Shown piece after piece: positions 8,716-18,382 of a DNA stretch of 64,000 bases; positions within the stretch are counted from its first letter, which is position 1; the number at the start of each line of letters is the position of its first letter. The notes under the pieces are model-generated. The model had not been told where the DNA came from. It saw only the letters and a program-made list of their open reading frames with translations, and ran no database searches. The position numbers and the translations under genes were made by a program. The DNA is from Gloeobacter violaceus PCC 7421 (GTDB taxonomy: Bacteria > Cyanobacteriota > Cyanobacteriia > Gloeobacterales > Gloeobacteraceae), in the NCBI RefSeq assembly GCF_000011385.1, contig NC_005125.1, forward strand, positions 2,356,001 to 2,420,000, in the 5' to 3' direction.

Positions 8716-9743
8716 TGTACACCTTGCCTTTTTCTTACTGGAAGGGAAATGGGACTGTCAGAAAAGCAACCAGAAGTGCTTACAGCAGAAAAACTGTAAG
8801 TCTTGTGCTAGAACAGCCCCTTCCTGACAAAGAATCTGTGCCAATGGAAGTGGGTAAAGAGAATGGACGTAACCGTTGAACGGGTTCAAGCACGCCCGAT
8901 ATGGCTGAAAAATAGCGATGCGAGGCGGAGCGGCATGTAGCAGCATCCGAGGGTGTGAACGGGGCTTCTGAAGGCTTTTGGTCAAGGCCAAGCCTCTGGC
9001 AAGGAAAGCAGTGCTTTCCTGCGTACGTGCGCTTTTGCATATGAACCTCCGGGGGGGGATAGGTCTGGACGGAGCCAAGTCATCAGCAGGAGTCAAGTGC
9101 TAGTTTGTCACTCTATTCGTGAGATTCCTATTAGTGTAAAACCGATTTTATCCAAGAAAACGTATCCGTGGAAATACGTAATTCGGCATTTCACTACGCC
9201 TCTATGTGCCATTTACCTCAGGAGCATTACCGGTCCCATCCACTGTGGTTCCCCAAAAAGAGGGAATTTGGGCCGGTAGGCTGTGTTCTGTGTAATCTAC
9301 CAGACTCCGGATCCTTTTTTCCAGCATTTGGTAAGGTCTCCTGAATAGGAAGCTGTACATGCTGGTCTGTCGGCAGCCCGTCGATGAACACTCTGTGGAT
9401 TATAGACACGGTTCAACTGCATTATGCAGTTTTCAGAAGCAAACCGGGGAATTCACCCTATAGGGTGATCGCCCCGGATTTCACAAGCTGGCCTGCAAAG
9501 CTGATGCCAGGCTGCGAACAAACCCTCGGTGGATTGGGCCGGTTGATGGGATGGTCTTGCTCATCAGCGCTATGGGGAGCAAATCGGCGGCGGCGCGGCG
9601 ACGGTCATCCAGACACAGATATGGACCAGATACGTTCCATCGGGGTCAAAATTGTCAGCCCGGGCTGACAATAGCCGCCGCCGCCCGGCGGTGTTCAGAA
9701 TGCACCTATGGCTGCAATCTGCTTACAGCAAGACTTTCAGCAT
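8716..9743. other. 1-kb intergenic region, no supported gene
   Basis: Short frames on both strands lack family resemblance and consistent codon usage. The one ordered element is the 22-bp palindrome at 9651-9672. The region probably holds the promoter of the regulator and decayed sequence. Confidence 0.5.
9651..9672. repeat. perfect 22-bp palindrome
   Basis: ATTGTCAGCCC followed directly by its reverse complement GGGCTGACAAT, with no loop. It lies 72 bases beyond the crcB stop. There is no T-run, so it is not a classical terminator. It could be a dimeric operator or a recombination site; function unknown. Confidence 0.6.
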
Positions 9744-10121
9744 TTAAAGCGCTTTGGCGGCCAGGTAACCGGCCCAACCTGCCGCCAGCCCGCCCAGGAG
9801 ACTACCCAGCAAGTAACCCATCGCCGTCGGATAATCGCCTTTTTGCAACAGCACCAGGCACTCAATGCTCAAAGCACTGAAGGTAGTAAAACCGCCGCAA
9901 AAACCGGTGCCTGCCAACAGCAGCAATGCCGGGTCGATGCGCAGCGCAACGCTCCACGCAAACAATCCACCGAGCATAAACGAGCCGACCAGATTGACCA
10001 GCAGCGTCCCGAACAGGAAGGGCGGCGCACCGGCCCACTGTGATATCCCAAGACCGACCCAGTAGCGGGCCAGACTGCCGAGCGCTCCACCAACCATCAC
10101 CAACACCGACTCCCGCACCAC
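9744..10121 (-). CDS. crcB: fluoride ion exporter CrcB/Fluc
   Basis: The start is a GTG at 10121, chosen because AGGAGG sits 6 bases upstream; 125 residues is normal for the family. A longer ATG frame to 10199 would run through the candidate riboswitch. Family motifs are GGALGSLARYWVG at the start, GTLLVNLVGSFMLGGL (conserved Asn in TM2) and GFCGGFTTFSALSIE in TM3, with four hydrophobic segments. Fluc proteins are dual-topology fluoride channels in the inner membrane that relieve fluoride toxicity. Expression is probably controlled by the fluoride-type aptamer at 10150-10217. Confidence 0.93.
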   Translation of the reverse strand: MVRESVLVMVGGALGSLARYWVGLGISQWAGAPPFLFGTLLVNLVGSFMLGGLFAWSVALRIDPALLLLAGTGFCGGFTTFSALSIECLVLLQKGDYPTAMGYLLGSLLGGLAAGWAGYLAAKAL

Positions 10122-10149
10122 CGGATGCCTCCTACGCGTCGAACGTGCC

Positions 10150-10217
10150 TTAGAGACCGTTGGCCGGGGGGCGGTTCTTGCACCCGGATCGGGGCGCAAA
10201 GGCGGGCCTCACCGCCT
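10150..10217 (-). promoter_or_regulatory. candidate fluoride (crcB-motif) riboswitch, variant
   Basis: Reading the minus strand, a 5-bp stem AGGCG/CGCCT encloses the loop GTGAGGCC (10200-10217). Then comes an 8-bp hairpin TTGCGCCC/GGGTGCAA and, further on, GGTCTC (10153-10158). The loop GAGGCC can pair with GGTCTC with one G-U, giving the pseudoknot expected of the crcB motif. The first stem-loop differs from the Thermotoga aptamer as I remember it by little more than one A-to-G in the loop. Deviations are that A-to-G and about 19 extra bases before the pseudoknot strand. Position just upstream of crcB supports the call. Confidence 0.55.
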
Positions 10218-10223
10218 GCTTTC

Positions 10224-10253
10224 AGGGTAGAAGGCGAAACCGAGAGCCGTCAA
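10224..10253 (-). promoter_or_regulatory. possible crcB promoter
   Basis: On the minus strand TTGACG (10248-10253) is separated by 18 bases from TACCCT (10224-10229). This would start transcription at about the first base of the candidate riboswitch. The -35 match is good, the -10 match weak. Confidence 0.45.
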
Positions 10254-10325
10254 TCCGGTCTGTTGGAGCGCCCGACCCGTCCGCAGTTTTGATGCTGCGG
10301 TCCGCCAACCGGTTATTGCGCAGCA

Positions 10326-10349
10326 AAAAGGCCCCCGAAGGGGCCTTTT
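10326..10349. terminator. intrinsic terminator after tmRNA, symmetrical
   Basis: A 10-bp stem (AAAAGGCCCC / GGGGCCTTTT) with a 4-base loop is flanked by A and T runs, so it could work in both directions. On the minus strand it lies just after the coding piece of the permuted tmRNA. Confidence 0.9.
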
Positions 10350-10640
10350 GGGTAGTTTTGGTTTACAAGGTTATCTACCAACCCCGCCTTACTCAGGCCG
10401 CGACAGTAGCGCGGGCGCGAGCGAAGGGAACTACGTTGTTAGTAGCACTTGGTTTTTTGCTCTAACCGAGCAGGCTTCAGTTACGCTCTAATTGCCCTGT
10501 CGAAGCCAGTACATCCCCGAGTTGGTGGAGATGAGGGGAATCGAACCCCTGTCCAGAACAGCCGATCACGCACCCTAGTCTCCCTTTTCACGTACGTTGG
10601 GGAAAGACAAACCAACGGCAGCTTTTAAGTCTTTGCGGGA
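10350..10640 (-). ncRNA. ssrA: permuted two-piece tmRNA precursor
   Basis: On the minus strand the acceptor piece comes first: a T-arm with GGTTCGATTCC and a 3' end CATCTCCACCA finishing at 10523. After only four bases (ACTC, 10519-10522) the coding piece begins GGGGATGTACTGGCTTCGAC (10518 downward), the usual tmRNA 5' half. GGGGATG pairs with CATCTCC to form the 7-bp acceptor stem with one G-U. The tag frame is at 10393-10446, followed by the terminator at 10326-10349. This 3'-half-before-5'-half order is the circularly permuted form known from some cyanobacteria, alphaproteobacteria and betaproteobacteria. The 5' end of the acceptor piece is not defined; a -10-like TAGAAT at 10649-10654 suggests about 10640. 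Confidence 0.92.
10393..10446 (-). other. tmRNA proteolysis tag reading frame
   Basis: The frame reads ATNNVVPFARARATVAA followed by TGA. The ending VAA and the motif NNVVPFAR match cyanobacterial tmRNA tags of the type A-N-N-I-V-P-F-A-R. The alanine resume codon is GCT at 10444-10446. Confidence 0.9.
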
Positions 10641-10795
10641 CTCCCCATATTCTAACAACTCGAACAACGATGCGTCTGCTGCGAAACGTTTTTGCGCCGA
10701 TCCGGCCGCTACGCTGCCGGCGCAGAACCGGGGGCCGCCCTCTCGGTCCCGGCTATACTCTATGAGTCGGTTTGCCCGTGGGGAGCTTCGCCGCC

Positions 10796-12205
10796 ATGCT
10801 CCGCGTCGACGAGTTGCTGCGCCTGGAGGTCTTTGCGAAACTGCCGCCTTCCCGGCTGGAGTGGGTGTGTGGGCGTGTCCGGCCCGTAGTGCTGTGCGCC
10901 GGTGAAACGCTTGTCAAAGAGGGCGATCCGCCGCGGGGATTTTTCATCCTGGCTGAGGGCAAGCTGGGCATCTGGCGCCAGAGCGACGGTGTGGAGATGC
11001 CCATCGGCCGGCACGAGGCGCCGGGCTTCGTGGGGGAGGTGCCGGTGCTGACCGACGAGCCGATGCTGGTGAGCGTCCGGGCGCTCACCGACTGCCGCGT
11101 CTACGAACTGCCCGCCAGTGACTTTTTAGAACTCATTCACACCTGCCGCGATGTCGAGCGGTTGATCTTCCGGGAGGTGCACCACCGCCTGCGCGGGTTG
11201 GAATCTTTCGTGCGCACCCGCGAGAAGATGGCGGCTTTGGGCACGCTGTCGGCGGGTCTGGCCCACGAACTGAACAATCCGGCGGCAGCCCTGGTGCGCG
11301 TACTCAACAACGTCGCCCCGGCCATCGTCGAGTTGCAGCGGATGAACCTGATTTATGGCCAGAGCAACCCTGATCCCAAGCACTCCGAGCAGTGGCTGCA
11401 GGTGCGCGACGTGGGCTACGAAGCCATCGCCCATCCCACCGAGGACGCATCGGTGCGGGACGATCTCGAAGAACAACTGCTCGCCTGGCTGGAGGACTAT
11501 GGGGTCGAAGACGCCTGGAAGGTGGCCGGGCCGCTGGCGTTGGGTCGGGTGACACCCGAGACGCTTGCTGTGCTGATCGAACCCTGGCGGGATCATCCCG
11601 GCGAACTCAGGGACATGGGCATTCGCTGGCTGGCTCTTTCATTTGACGTCATGGAGATGATCCAGAGCGGTCTGCGCGGCTCGCGGCGCATCTTCGATCT
11701 GGTCCAGTCGATGAAATCGTATTCGCACGTGGATCGCGGCGCGCAGCAGATGGTGGACATCCACGAGGGCCTCGAAGATACCCTGCGGCTGCTGTCCTTT
11801 CGGATCAATTCGGGCGTAGAAGTACGGCGGTATTACCACCACAATTTGTCCCAAATCCTCGCCTACGGCAGCGAACTCAATCAAGTCTGGACCAACCTAA
11901 TCGACAATGCCTTAGACGCGCTGGAAGACCGGGGGATCATCGAGCTGACCACCGGCTGCAAAGGCGAGCATCTGTACGTTCAAATCGCCGACAACGGACC
12001 GGGCATTCCTGCGGATATCCAGTCGCGGATTTTCGAACCTTTCTATACCACCAAGCCCGTAGGTAAGGGCTCAGGTCTGGGACTCGATGTCGCCCGGCGC
12101 ATTATCGAAAATCGCCACCAGGGCACGATCGCCCTCGAATCGCAACCGGGCCGGACTGTGTTCACCATCCGGTTGCCGCTCGCACTCAATCACAATGGTG
12201 GATGA
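10796..12205 (+). CDS. cyclic-nucleotide-domain sensor histidine kinase
   Basis: 469 residues from ATG 10796; a TTG eight codons upstream is less likely. Residues 15-130 form a cNMP-binding-like domain (GETLVKEGDPPRGFFILAEG). Next is a HisKA dimerisation segment with phospho-acceptor His157 in LSAGLAHELNNPAAAL. The ATPase follows with the N-box (NQVWTNLIDNALDAL), G1 (IADNGPGIP), the F-box (FEPFYTTK) and G2 (GSGLGLDVAR). About 130 residues of uncertain fold separate the H-box from the ATPase. No membrane segment, so it is cytoplasmic. It is divergent from the tmRNA with a TATACT at 10754-10759. Ligand and partner unknown. Confidence 0.88.
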   Translation: MLRVDELLRLEVFAKLPPSRLEWVCGRVRPVVLCAGETLVKEGDPPRGFFILAEGKLGIWRQSDGVEMPIGRHEAPGFVGEVPVLTDEPMLVSVRALTDCRVYELPASDFLELIHTCRDVERLIFREVHHRLRGLESFVRTREKMAALGTLSAGLAHELNNPAAALVRVLNNVAPAIVELQRMNLIYGQSNPDPKHSEQWLQVRDVGYEAIAHPTEDASVRDDLEEQLLAWLEDYGVEDAWKVAGPLALGRVTPETLAVLIEPWRDHPGELRDMGIRWLALSFDVMEMIQSGLRGSRRIFDLVQSMKSYSHVDRGAQQMVDIHEGLEDTLRLLSFRINSGVEVRRYYHHNLSQILAYGSELNQVWTNLIDNALDALEDRGIIELTTGCKGEHLYVQIADNGPGIPADIQSRIFEPFYTTKPVGKGSGLGLDVARRIIENRHQGTIALESQPGRTVFTIRLPLALNHNGG

Positions 12206-12526
12206 TGGGCAGGCTATCTATCTCGGCGACTGGAGAAGCTACTTTTGGCGGCTGTGTGTCTGTTGCGCAACGAGCATCCATGTAGATAGGCAGCTCCGGA
12301 GGCGAGGTGCGAAATGAAAGCCCGGTCGCCAGAGGCTTGTTTGACCGCTTCGTCTTTTACTTGTATGGAACTTTGCTGTTCGAATTGGTCGCATCCAGGG
12401 TTCTAGCCCTCAGATTCGTGCAGGCATTTAGTTGATGCGTTTTTGATCGAGTGTTTCGGAATGTATTCGCGCCTTGTGCACCCGCGCGACCCTCCGCGGC
12501 GTATTGAGTTTGAGTGAGTATCAACC
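12206..12526. other. intergenic, nothing recognised
   Basis: 321 bases between the kinase and the toxin-like gene. I see no convincing frame or hairpin; it presumably holds the promoter of the toxin-like operon. Confidence 0.5.
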
Positions 12527-14728
12527 ATGGAAGAAGAACAGGGATTTTCGGCTTTTGACGACAGCGATGAAGAAGAAGGCACCTGCAACGAATTGCCCTG
12601 GGCACTTGCCGGGGCTGGGCAGGGTGAGGGGCTCGACCCGTACCCGGACTGGGGGGGCCTGCCGCCGGGCGATTGGGGCGAGGACGGCACCGGGACGGAG
12701 GTGCCGTGGCTCCCGGAAGGGGAGTTCCTGGGCGGCGGCACCTGGCTACCTCACGAGCCGCCTACCGACGACCGGGCGGACGGGTCCTTCCGGACTTGTG
12801 TCGAACCCGAGGGGTTCGCCCTGTCGGAGGATCCCACCGACCCGGGCGTTTACGACCCTGCAGGGCAGACAAACGACGCCGGATGGGAGCGCGCGATCGA
12901 TCAGACCGTGGAAGGTCTATCGGATCTGGCCCAATTTTCGACGGACCTTGTCGACGGCGTTCCCGTACTGGAACAGGCGATGGACGCGGTGGCGGGGATC
13001 GTGGAAGTGCAGGCCGAGTTTCAAGGGGGTGTCCTCAAGGGCGCGGGCGCCACGGTCGAAGGGATGATCGAGATGATTTCCCACCCCCTGGACACCGCCG
13101 CCGGCCTGCTGACGATGGCCGAACATGTTCCCGGTATGCCGGTCAACCCTCTCAAGGCCATGCACGAGTTGTACGACGTGGCGGCGGGCACCCAGTCGCT
13201 GGAGGAAGCGGCCGAGGATGTGCTCAATCCGTTGGAGTCGGCAAGTGACGATTTGGCTTTCTGGGGCGACGTTGCAGGCCATATCGTGGAGCCCTACAGC
13301 GAGGCGATAGAGGAAGGCAAGTATGCCGAAGCTGCTGGTCGGGCACTCTTCGATATCGGTGGCATCGTCTTGGGTGCCGGGGGCGGGGCCGCGGCGGAAG
13401 GTGTTGCGGGCGCGGGCCGGGTGGCCGGGATAGCCACCGAGGGAGCGCAAGCGGCCAGAGGTGCGGCGCTTGCCACCGAGGGAGCGGAGGCGGCTGCCCG
13501 GGCGGCCAAAGCGGTCGAAGCCGTCGAGGACGCGGCGAAGGCCGCCAGAACGGTAGCAGGGAGAAAGACGGCGGCAACTGCGGAGGCGGCGCAGGCATCC
13601 AAAGCCGCCGAAGGGGCGGGTAGTGCCGGGAGCGCGCCTACAGCCGCTTCCGGCGAGGCCGCCGAGGACGCCGCTCGTGCTTCAGCAGGCGGCGGAGGCT
13701 CTGGGGGCAAAGGACCTGGCGGTGAGCGGCCGGGAGGTCCTGATGGGGGCGAAGGATTCCTCCAGAACGAGTTAGCCCAGGTCAGTGGAGGCCGTGCGGA
13801 GAATTTCAAAGAAGAACACAACTGGAATGAACTTCTCATCAGAGAGAAAATCGCTCCCGGGCTTAAAGATTACGAGCTTCAGCTGCGGGGTGAGGATGCC
13901 CAGAAGGATGGTGCTCTGTGGTCGAACATCCATGAGAAGCGTACAGAAGCCTTGGAAAAACTGGTACCTAAGGCCAAGGAGGAACTGCAGGCCATCGACC
14001 TTGCCACCGAAGTCGAAAACAGGAGACAGGCGTTGCTGCTGGATAACACCGATGTGGCAGGCGTGAGCCAAAGTGTGCAAAACTACGGGCTGAGCATTCC
14101 TCCACAGCTCATCGAGGAAGTCAAAGCCTATAACTTCGATAGCGCTGGAATATACTTTGCGGCCGACAATTACACAGCCTGGAAACGCCTATCGTCCGAC
14201 CAAGGAACTATGGATGATCTGCGATATCTAGTGCACGAAGCTACAGAAATTGAAGAATTGAAGAGCTTGTCCAAGGAAAAGGACTTTGACTTCATGGGCA
14301 AGGATATACCAGCCGGTGAGGAAGCTTTAGAGTGGCGAGATAATTTTGACAAACTCTACGAGACCGCCCACAGCACAGCCCTTAACAAGGAGTACAGTTT
14401 CCTGACCGAGCAAATACGCAGAGTGACGGGAGGAGAACTCGATTTACCTCCGGAAGTGATTGCTGCCGTCGACCCTACCAGGGCCGAAGGACGTAGTTAC
14501 ATGCAGGTGGACGGCAAACCCCTCAAAGAGCATCTAAACTTCGATGAATTTGCGGAGCGGGGCTCCGAGCCGATCCAACTGGATGAAAAGACTCGAGATT
14601 GGCTGTGGCACGGTGCGGATGCTGCCAACGACGTCTTCCCTGAGAACTTCACCCTCGAAGATCTTGTCAAGTTCATAAAGAAGGCACCGCTCAAGGATCT
14701 ACCGCCGCAACTTAAGGGCAATTCGTGA
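12527..14728 (+). CDS. polymorphic-toxin-like protein
   Basis: 733 residues in distinct blocks. Residues 1-120 are acidic and Gly/Pro/Trp-rich. About 120-300 is a weakly hydrophobic helical pre-toxin-like region (LDTAAGLLTMAEHVPG, FDIGGIVLGAGGGAAAEG). About 300-400 is almost all Ala/Glu/Lys helix. A glycine-rich linker (GGGGSGGKGPGGERPGGPDG) leads into a charged C-terminal domain of about 300 residues. The C-terminal part has RYLVHEATEIEEL and ETAHSTALNKEYSFL, whose His/Glu residues could bind metal. Base composition falls at this junction, typical of exchangeable toxin tips. I do not recognise the toxin fold; the next gene is a likely immunity protein. No secretion signal is visible. Confidence 0.65.
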   Translation: MEEEQGFSAFDDSDEEEGTCNELPWALAGAGQGEGLDPYPDWGGLPPGDWGEDGTGTEVPWLPEGEFLGGGTWLPHEPPTDDRADGSFRTCVEPEGFALSEDPTDPGVYDPAGQTNDAGWERAIDQTVEGLSDLAQFSTDLVDGVPVLEQAMDAVAGIVEVQAEFQGGVLKGAGATVEGMIEMISHPLDTAAGLLTMAEHVPGMPVNPLKAMHELYDVAAGTQSLEEAAEDVLNPLESASDDLAFWGDVAGHIVEPYSEAIEEGKYAEAAGRALFDIGGIVLGAGGGAAAEGVAGAGRVAGIATEGAQAARGAALATEGAEAAARAAKAVEAVEDAAKAARTVAGRKTAATAEAAQASKAAEGAGSAGSAPTAASGEAAEDAARASAGGGGSGGKGPGGERPGGPDGGEGFLQNELAQVSGGRAENFKEEHNWNELLIREKIAPGLKDYELQLRGEDAQKDGALWSNIHEKRTEALEKLVPKAKEELQAIDLATEVENRRQALLLDNTDVAGVSQSVQNYGLSIPPQLIEEVKAYNFDSAGIYFAADNYTAWKRLSSDQGTMDDLRYLVHEATEIEELKSLSKEKDFDFMGKDIPAGEEALEWRDNFDKLYETAHSTALNKEYSFLTEQIRRVTGGELDLPPEVIAAVDPTRAEGRSYMQVDGKPLKEHLNFDEFAERGSEPIQLDEKTRDWLWHGADAANDVFPENFTLEDLVKFIKKAPLKDLPPQLKGNS

Positions 14729-14742
14729 ACAGGAGACCTCTT

Positions 14743-15219
14743 ATGCTGGCAGACAACGACCTGAACAGCCTTATTCAGGCTTTGCAGAGCAGCGACGACA
14801 ACAGGGCAGCAACGGCGCTCACCGTGCTGATCGAGCGGCCCACCGCCGACGTTCGGCTCCTTCCTCACCTCGAAGCCTTGCTCACTCGCCACTCGGCCTG
14901 CGTCATCGCCAGACCCTTTATCTTTGGCGAGTTGCGGTTGCTTGCCGCTCGGGCGCTTGCCGAAGAACGGGGAGCAGCAGGCATCCTCGAGCCGGTACAG
15001 ATCGAAGACGCAGCGCAGCCCCTGCGCACGACCGAGATCGAGCTTCTGGGTAAAGAGGCTGGCCTCAAGACCAGAGGCGGTGTAGCCGGTATCCTCGATG
15101 CCTACAACCAACTCAATGCCCTCGGAAAGCTCCCCCGCAAAGCGGTTAACTATGATCCCCAAGTACTTGCCCGAGATGCTGGGATTCGTCGCGAAATCAG
15201 GGAAAAGCGGGCCAACTGA
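14743..15219 (+). CDS. probable immunity protein for the adjacent toxin-like protein
   Basis: The start is ATG 14743 with AGGAG about 9 bases upstream; a GTG at 14725 overlapping the previous stop is possible. The 158 residues form a helical, HEAT-like pattern (LNSLIQALQSSDDNRAATAL, LLPHLEALLTRHSACVI, LRLLAARALAEERGAAG) with no membrane segment. Small size, immediate position 14 bases after a multidomain toxin-like gene, and shared direction are the usual setting of a cognate immunity gene. The family is not recognised, so function rests on context. Confidence 0.5.
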   Translation: MLADNDLNSLIQALQSSDDNRAATALTVLIERPTADVRLLPHLEALLTRHSACVIARPFIFGELRLLAARALAEERGAAGILEPVQIEDAAQPLRTTEIELLGKEAGLKTRGGVAGILDAYNQLNALGKLPRKAVNYDPQVLARDAGIRREIREKRAN

Positions 15220-15377
15220 GCACAGGACCGCTCATTTCTAGCTGTTTGCAAATCGGATTCCAGACTGGGGGAATGACGTACACCCAGTACCTGCCCAGTC
15301 TGTCCGACCGCAAGTGGTGCTGGAGGGCATTGACCGGTTTATCCCCCTACAAGCAGGGTGTCGGCAAAATTTTGCCC

Positions 15378-17207
<1,830 letters not shown>

Positions 17208-17344
17208 ACACTCCACCCCCGGAAGATTCGGATCGATTCTAAGTTAACGCCCCGGGCAAGCTACCAGTTTTTCCTCTGAATTTCGGCACCGGGCCATGGG
17301 TTTAACCTGGGCGTAGAATGACTAGAAGTGGCTACCGCGCGCCC

Positions 17345-17551
17345 ATGAAGCTCACCTGGCAAGACAGCGAAGAGATTGCCCTCGCTCTTCTGGCGGCCCA
17401 TCCCAAGGTCGACCCGCTCGCGGTGCGCTTTACCGACCTGCACCGCTGGGTCACCGAACTCGCGGATTTTAGCGACGACCCAAAACAATCGAACGAAGGC
17501 ATACTCGAAGCAATCCAGATGGCCTGGTATGAAGAGTTTCGAGATCAGTAG
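17345..17551 (+). CDS. iscX: IscX (YfhJ) Fe-S cluster assembly-associated protein
   Basis: The start ATG 17345 (MKLTWQDSEEIALAL) gives 68 residues, the usual size. The family pattern is complete: WxDSEEI, DPLAVRFTDLHRWV, DFSDDPKQSNEGILEAIQMAW. IscX is a small acidic protein that binds the cysteine desulfurase IscS and iron, modulating cluster assembly. It is best known from proteobacterial isc operons; here no isc gene is adjacent and it precedes a GNAT gene whose start overlaps its end by 23 bases. Confidence 0.88.
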   Translation: MKLTWQDSEEIALALLAAHPKVDPLAVRFTDLHRWVTELADFSDDPKQSNEGILEAIQMAWYEEFRDQ

Positions 17552-18098
17552 CGAGCAGGCGAGCGGGGTACCATTGACCGTCCGGGCGGCCGGTGCCGAG
17601 GATGCCGGGCGGGTGGCGGCCATCCTGGCCGAGTGCTTCCATCCGGTAGAGGGGCCGGTGGGCTTTTTGCAGCCCTGGATCCAGGCGAGCCTCAAGGGAG
17701 AACTGGCCAATCGCCTGCGTACGCCGCCCGCCTTTTACAGCTGCCTGGTGGCCATGGTGAACGAACACCCGGTGGGTACAGTCGAGGTGGCCATGCGTGG
17801 CCTGCCCCAACCGTGGTGGATACCCAGCTTCGGGGTGCGTGACCGTCTCGCCTACGTCTCCAATCTGGCGGTGAGCCCCGCTTTTCGCCGCCGCGGCGTT
17901 GCCCGCGGCCTGCTGGTCGAAGTCGAACATCTGGTGCGCCGCTGGAACCAGGCCACGGTCAATTTGCACGTCATGGAGCATAACCAGGGCGCTTTGCGAC
18001 TTTACCGTTCGCTAGGTTATCGGCTGGAGCGCAGCGAGCAGGAATGGCCATTTTTCGGCCCGCGCAAGCTGCTGCTCGAAAAACGCCTCGGGCCTTGA
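17529..18098 (+). CDS. GNAT-family N-acetyltransferase
   Basis: The start is ATG 17529 (MKSFEISSEQ), inside the last codons of iscX, suggesting translational coupling. 189 residues. The acetyl-CoA-binding signature is LAVSPAFRRRGVARGLLVEVE, followed by NLHVMEHNQGALRLYRSLGY, both typical of RimI-like GNAT proteins. Plastid/cyanobacterial GNATs of this layout acetylate protein N-termini or lysines, but the substrate here is unknown. Confidence 0.82.
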   Translation: MKSFEISSEQASGVPLTVRAAGAEDAGRVAAILAECFHPVEGPVGFLQPWIQASLKGELANRLRTPPAFYSCLVAMVNEHPVGTVEVAMRGLPQPWWIPSFGVRDRLAYVSNLAVSPAFRRRGVARGLLVEVEHLVRRWNQATVNLHVMEHNQGALRLYRSLGYRLERSEQEWPFFGPRKLLLEKRLGP

Positions 18099-18106
18099 GT
18101 GGGGCC

Positions 18107-18310
18107 TCACGGGCGCAGGACGAACCAGACGCTCAAAACGGCACCCAACCTGACGATGAGCCGCCGCAGGGGCAGCGGATCGAACCAGTCGGCCAGCCGC
18201 ACCGCCCCGAAGCTGCCGAACAGTCCACCGGCCATCAAGCAAGCGGCGGCGGCGGATCTACCAGCCCGCCTATCAGAGTAAAAGAGAGCGGGCTCTTCTA
18301 GGTTGCCCAC
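18107..18310 (-). pseudogene. C-terminal relic of a TauE/SafE (TSUP) membrane transporter
   Basis: The last part of this minus-strand frame, GGLFGSFGAVRLADWFDPLP followed by LRRLIVRLGAVLSVW, resembles the final two helices of TauE/SafE anion transporters (normally about 250 residues). No upstream portion is present, so it is a remnant. Confidence 0.4.
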
Positions 18311-18382
18311 ACCTACGAGCGGGTTGCCGGATGGTACGAGAAAGACGCCTGAGCGAACCTCGGCTCCCTTGCCTGCGGCGAG

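Noticed and set aside
9097-9668. Short plus-strand frames in the gap before crcB
   Set aside because: No family resemblance, no ribosome-binding site and inconsistent composition.
15261-15302. Inverted repeat CAGACTGGG...CCCAGTCTG between the immunity gene and glmS, with some similarity to sequence just left of the IS element
   Set aside because: Loop of about 24 bases and no transposase relic; the shared TGCCCA-TCTGTCC stretch is too short to call an element end.
17208-17344. Possible glmS ribozyme upstream of glmS
   Set aside because: Only 137 bases to iscX and no recognisable glmS-ribozyme core.
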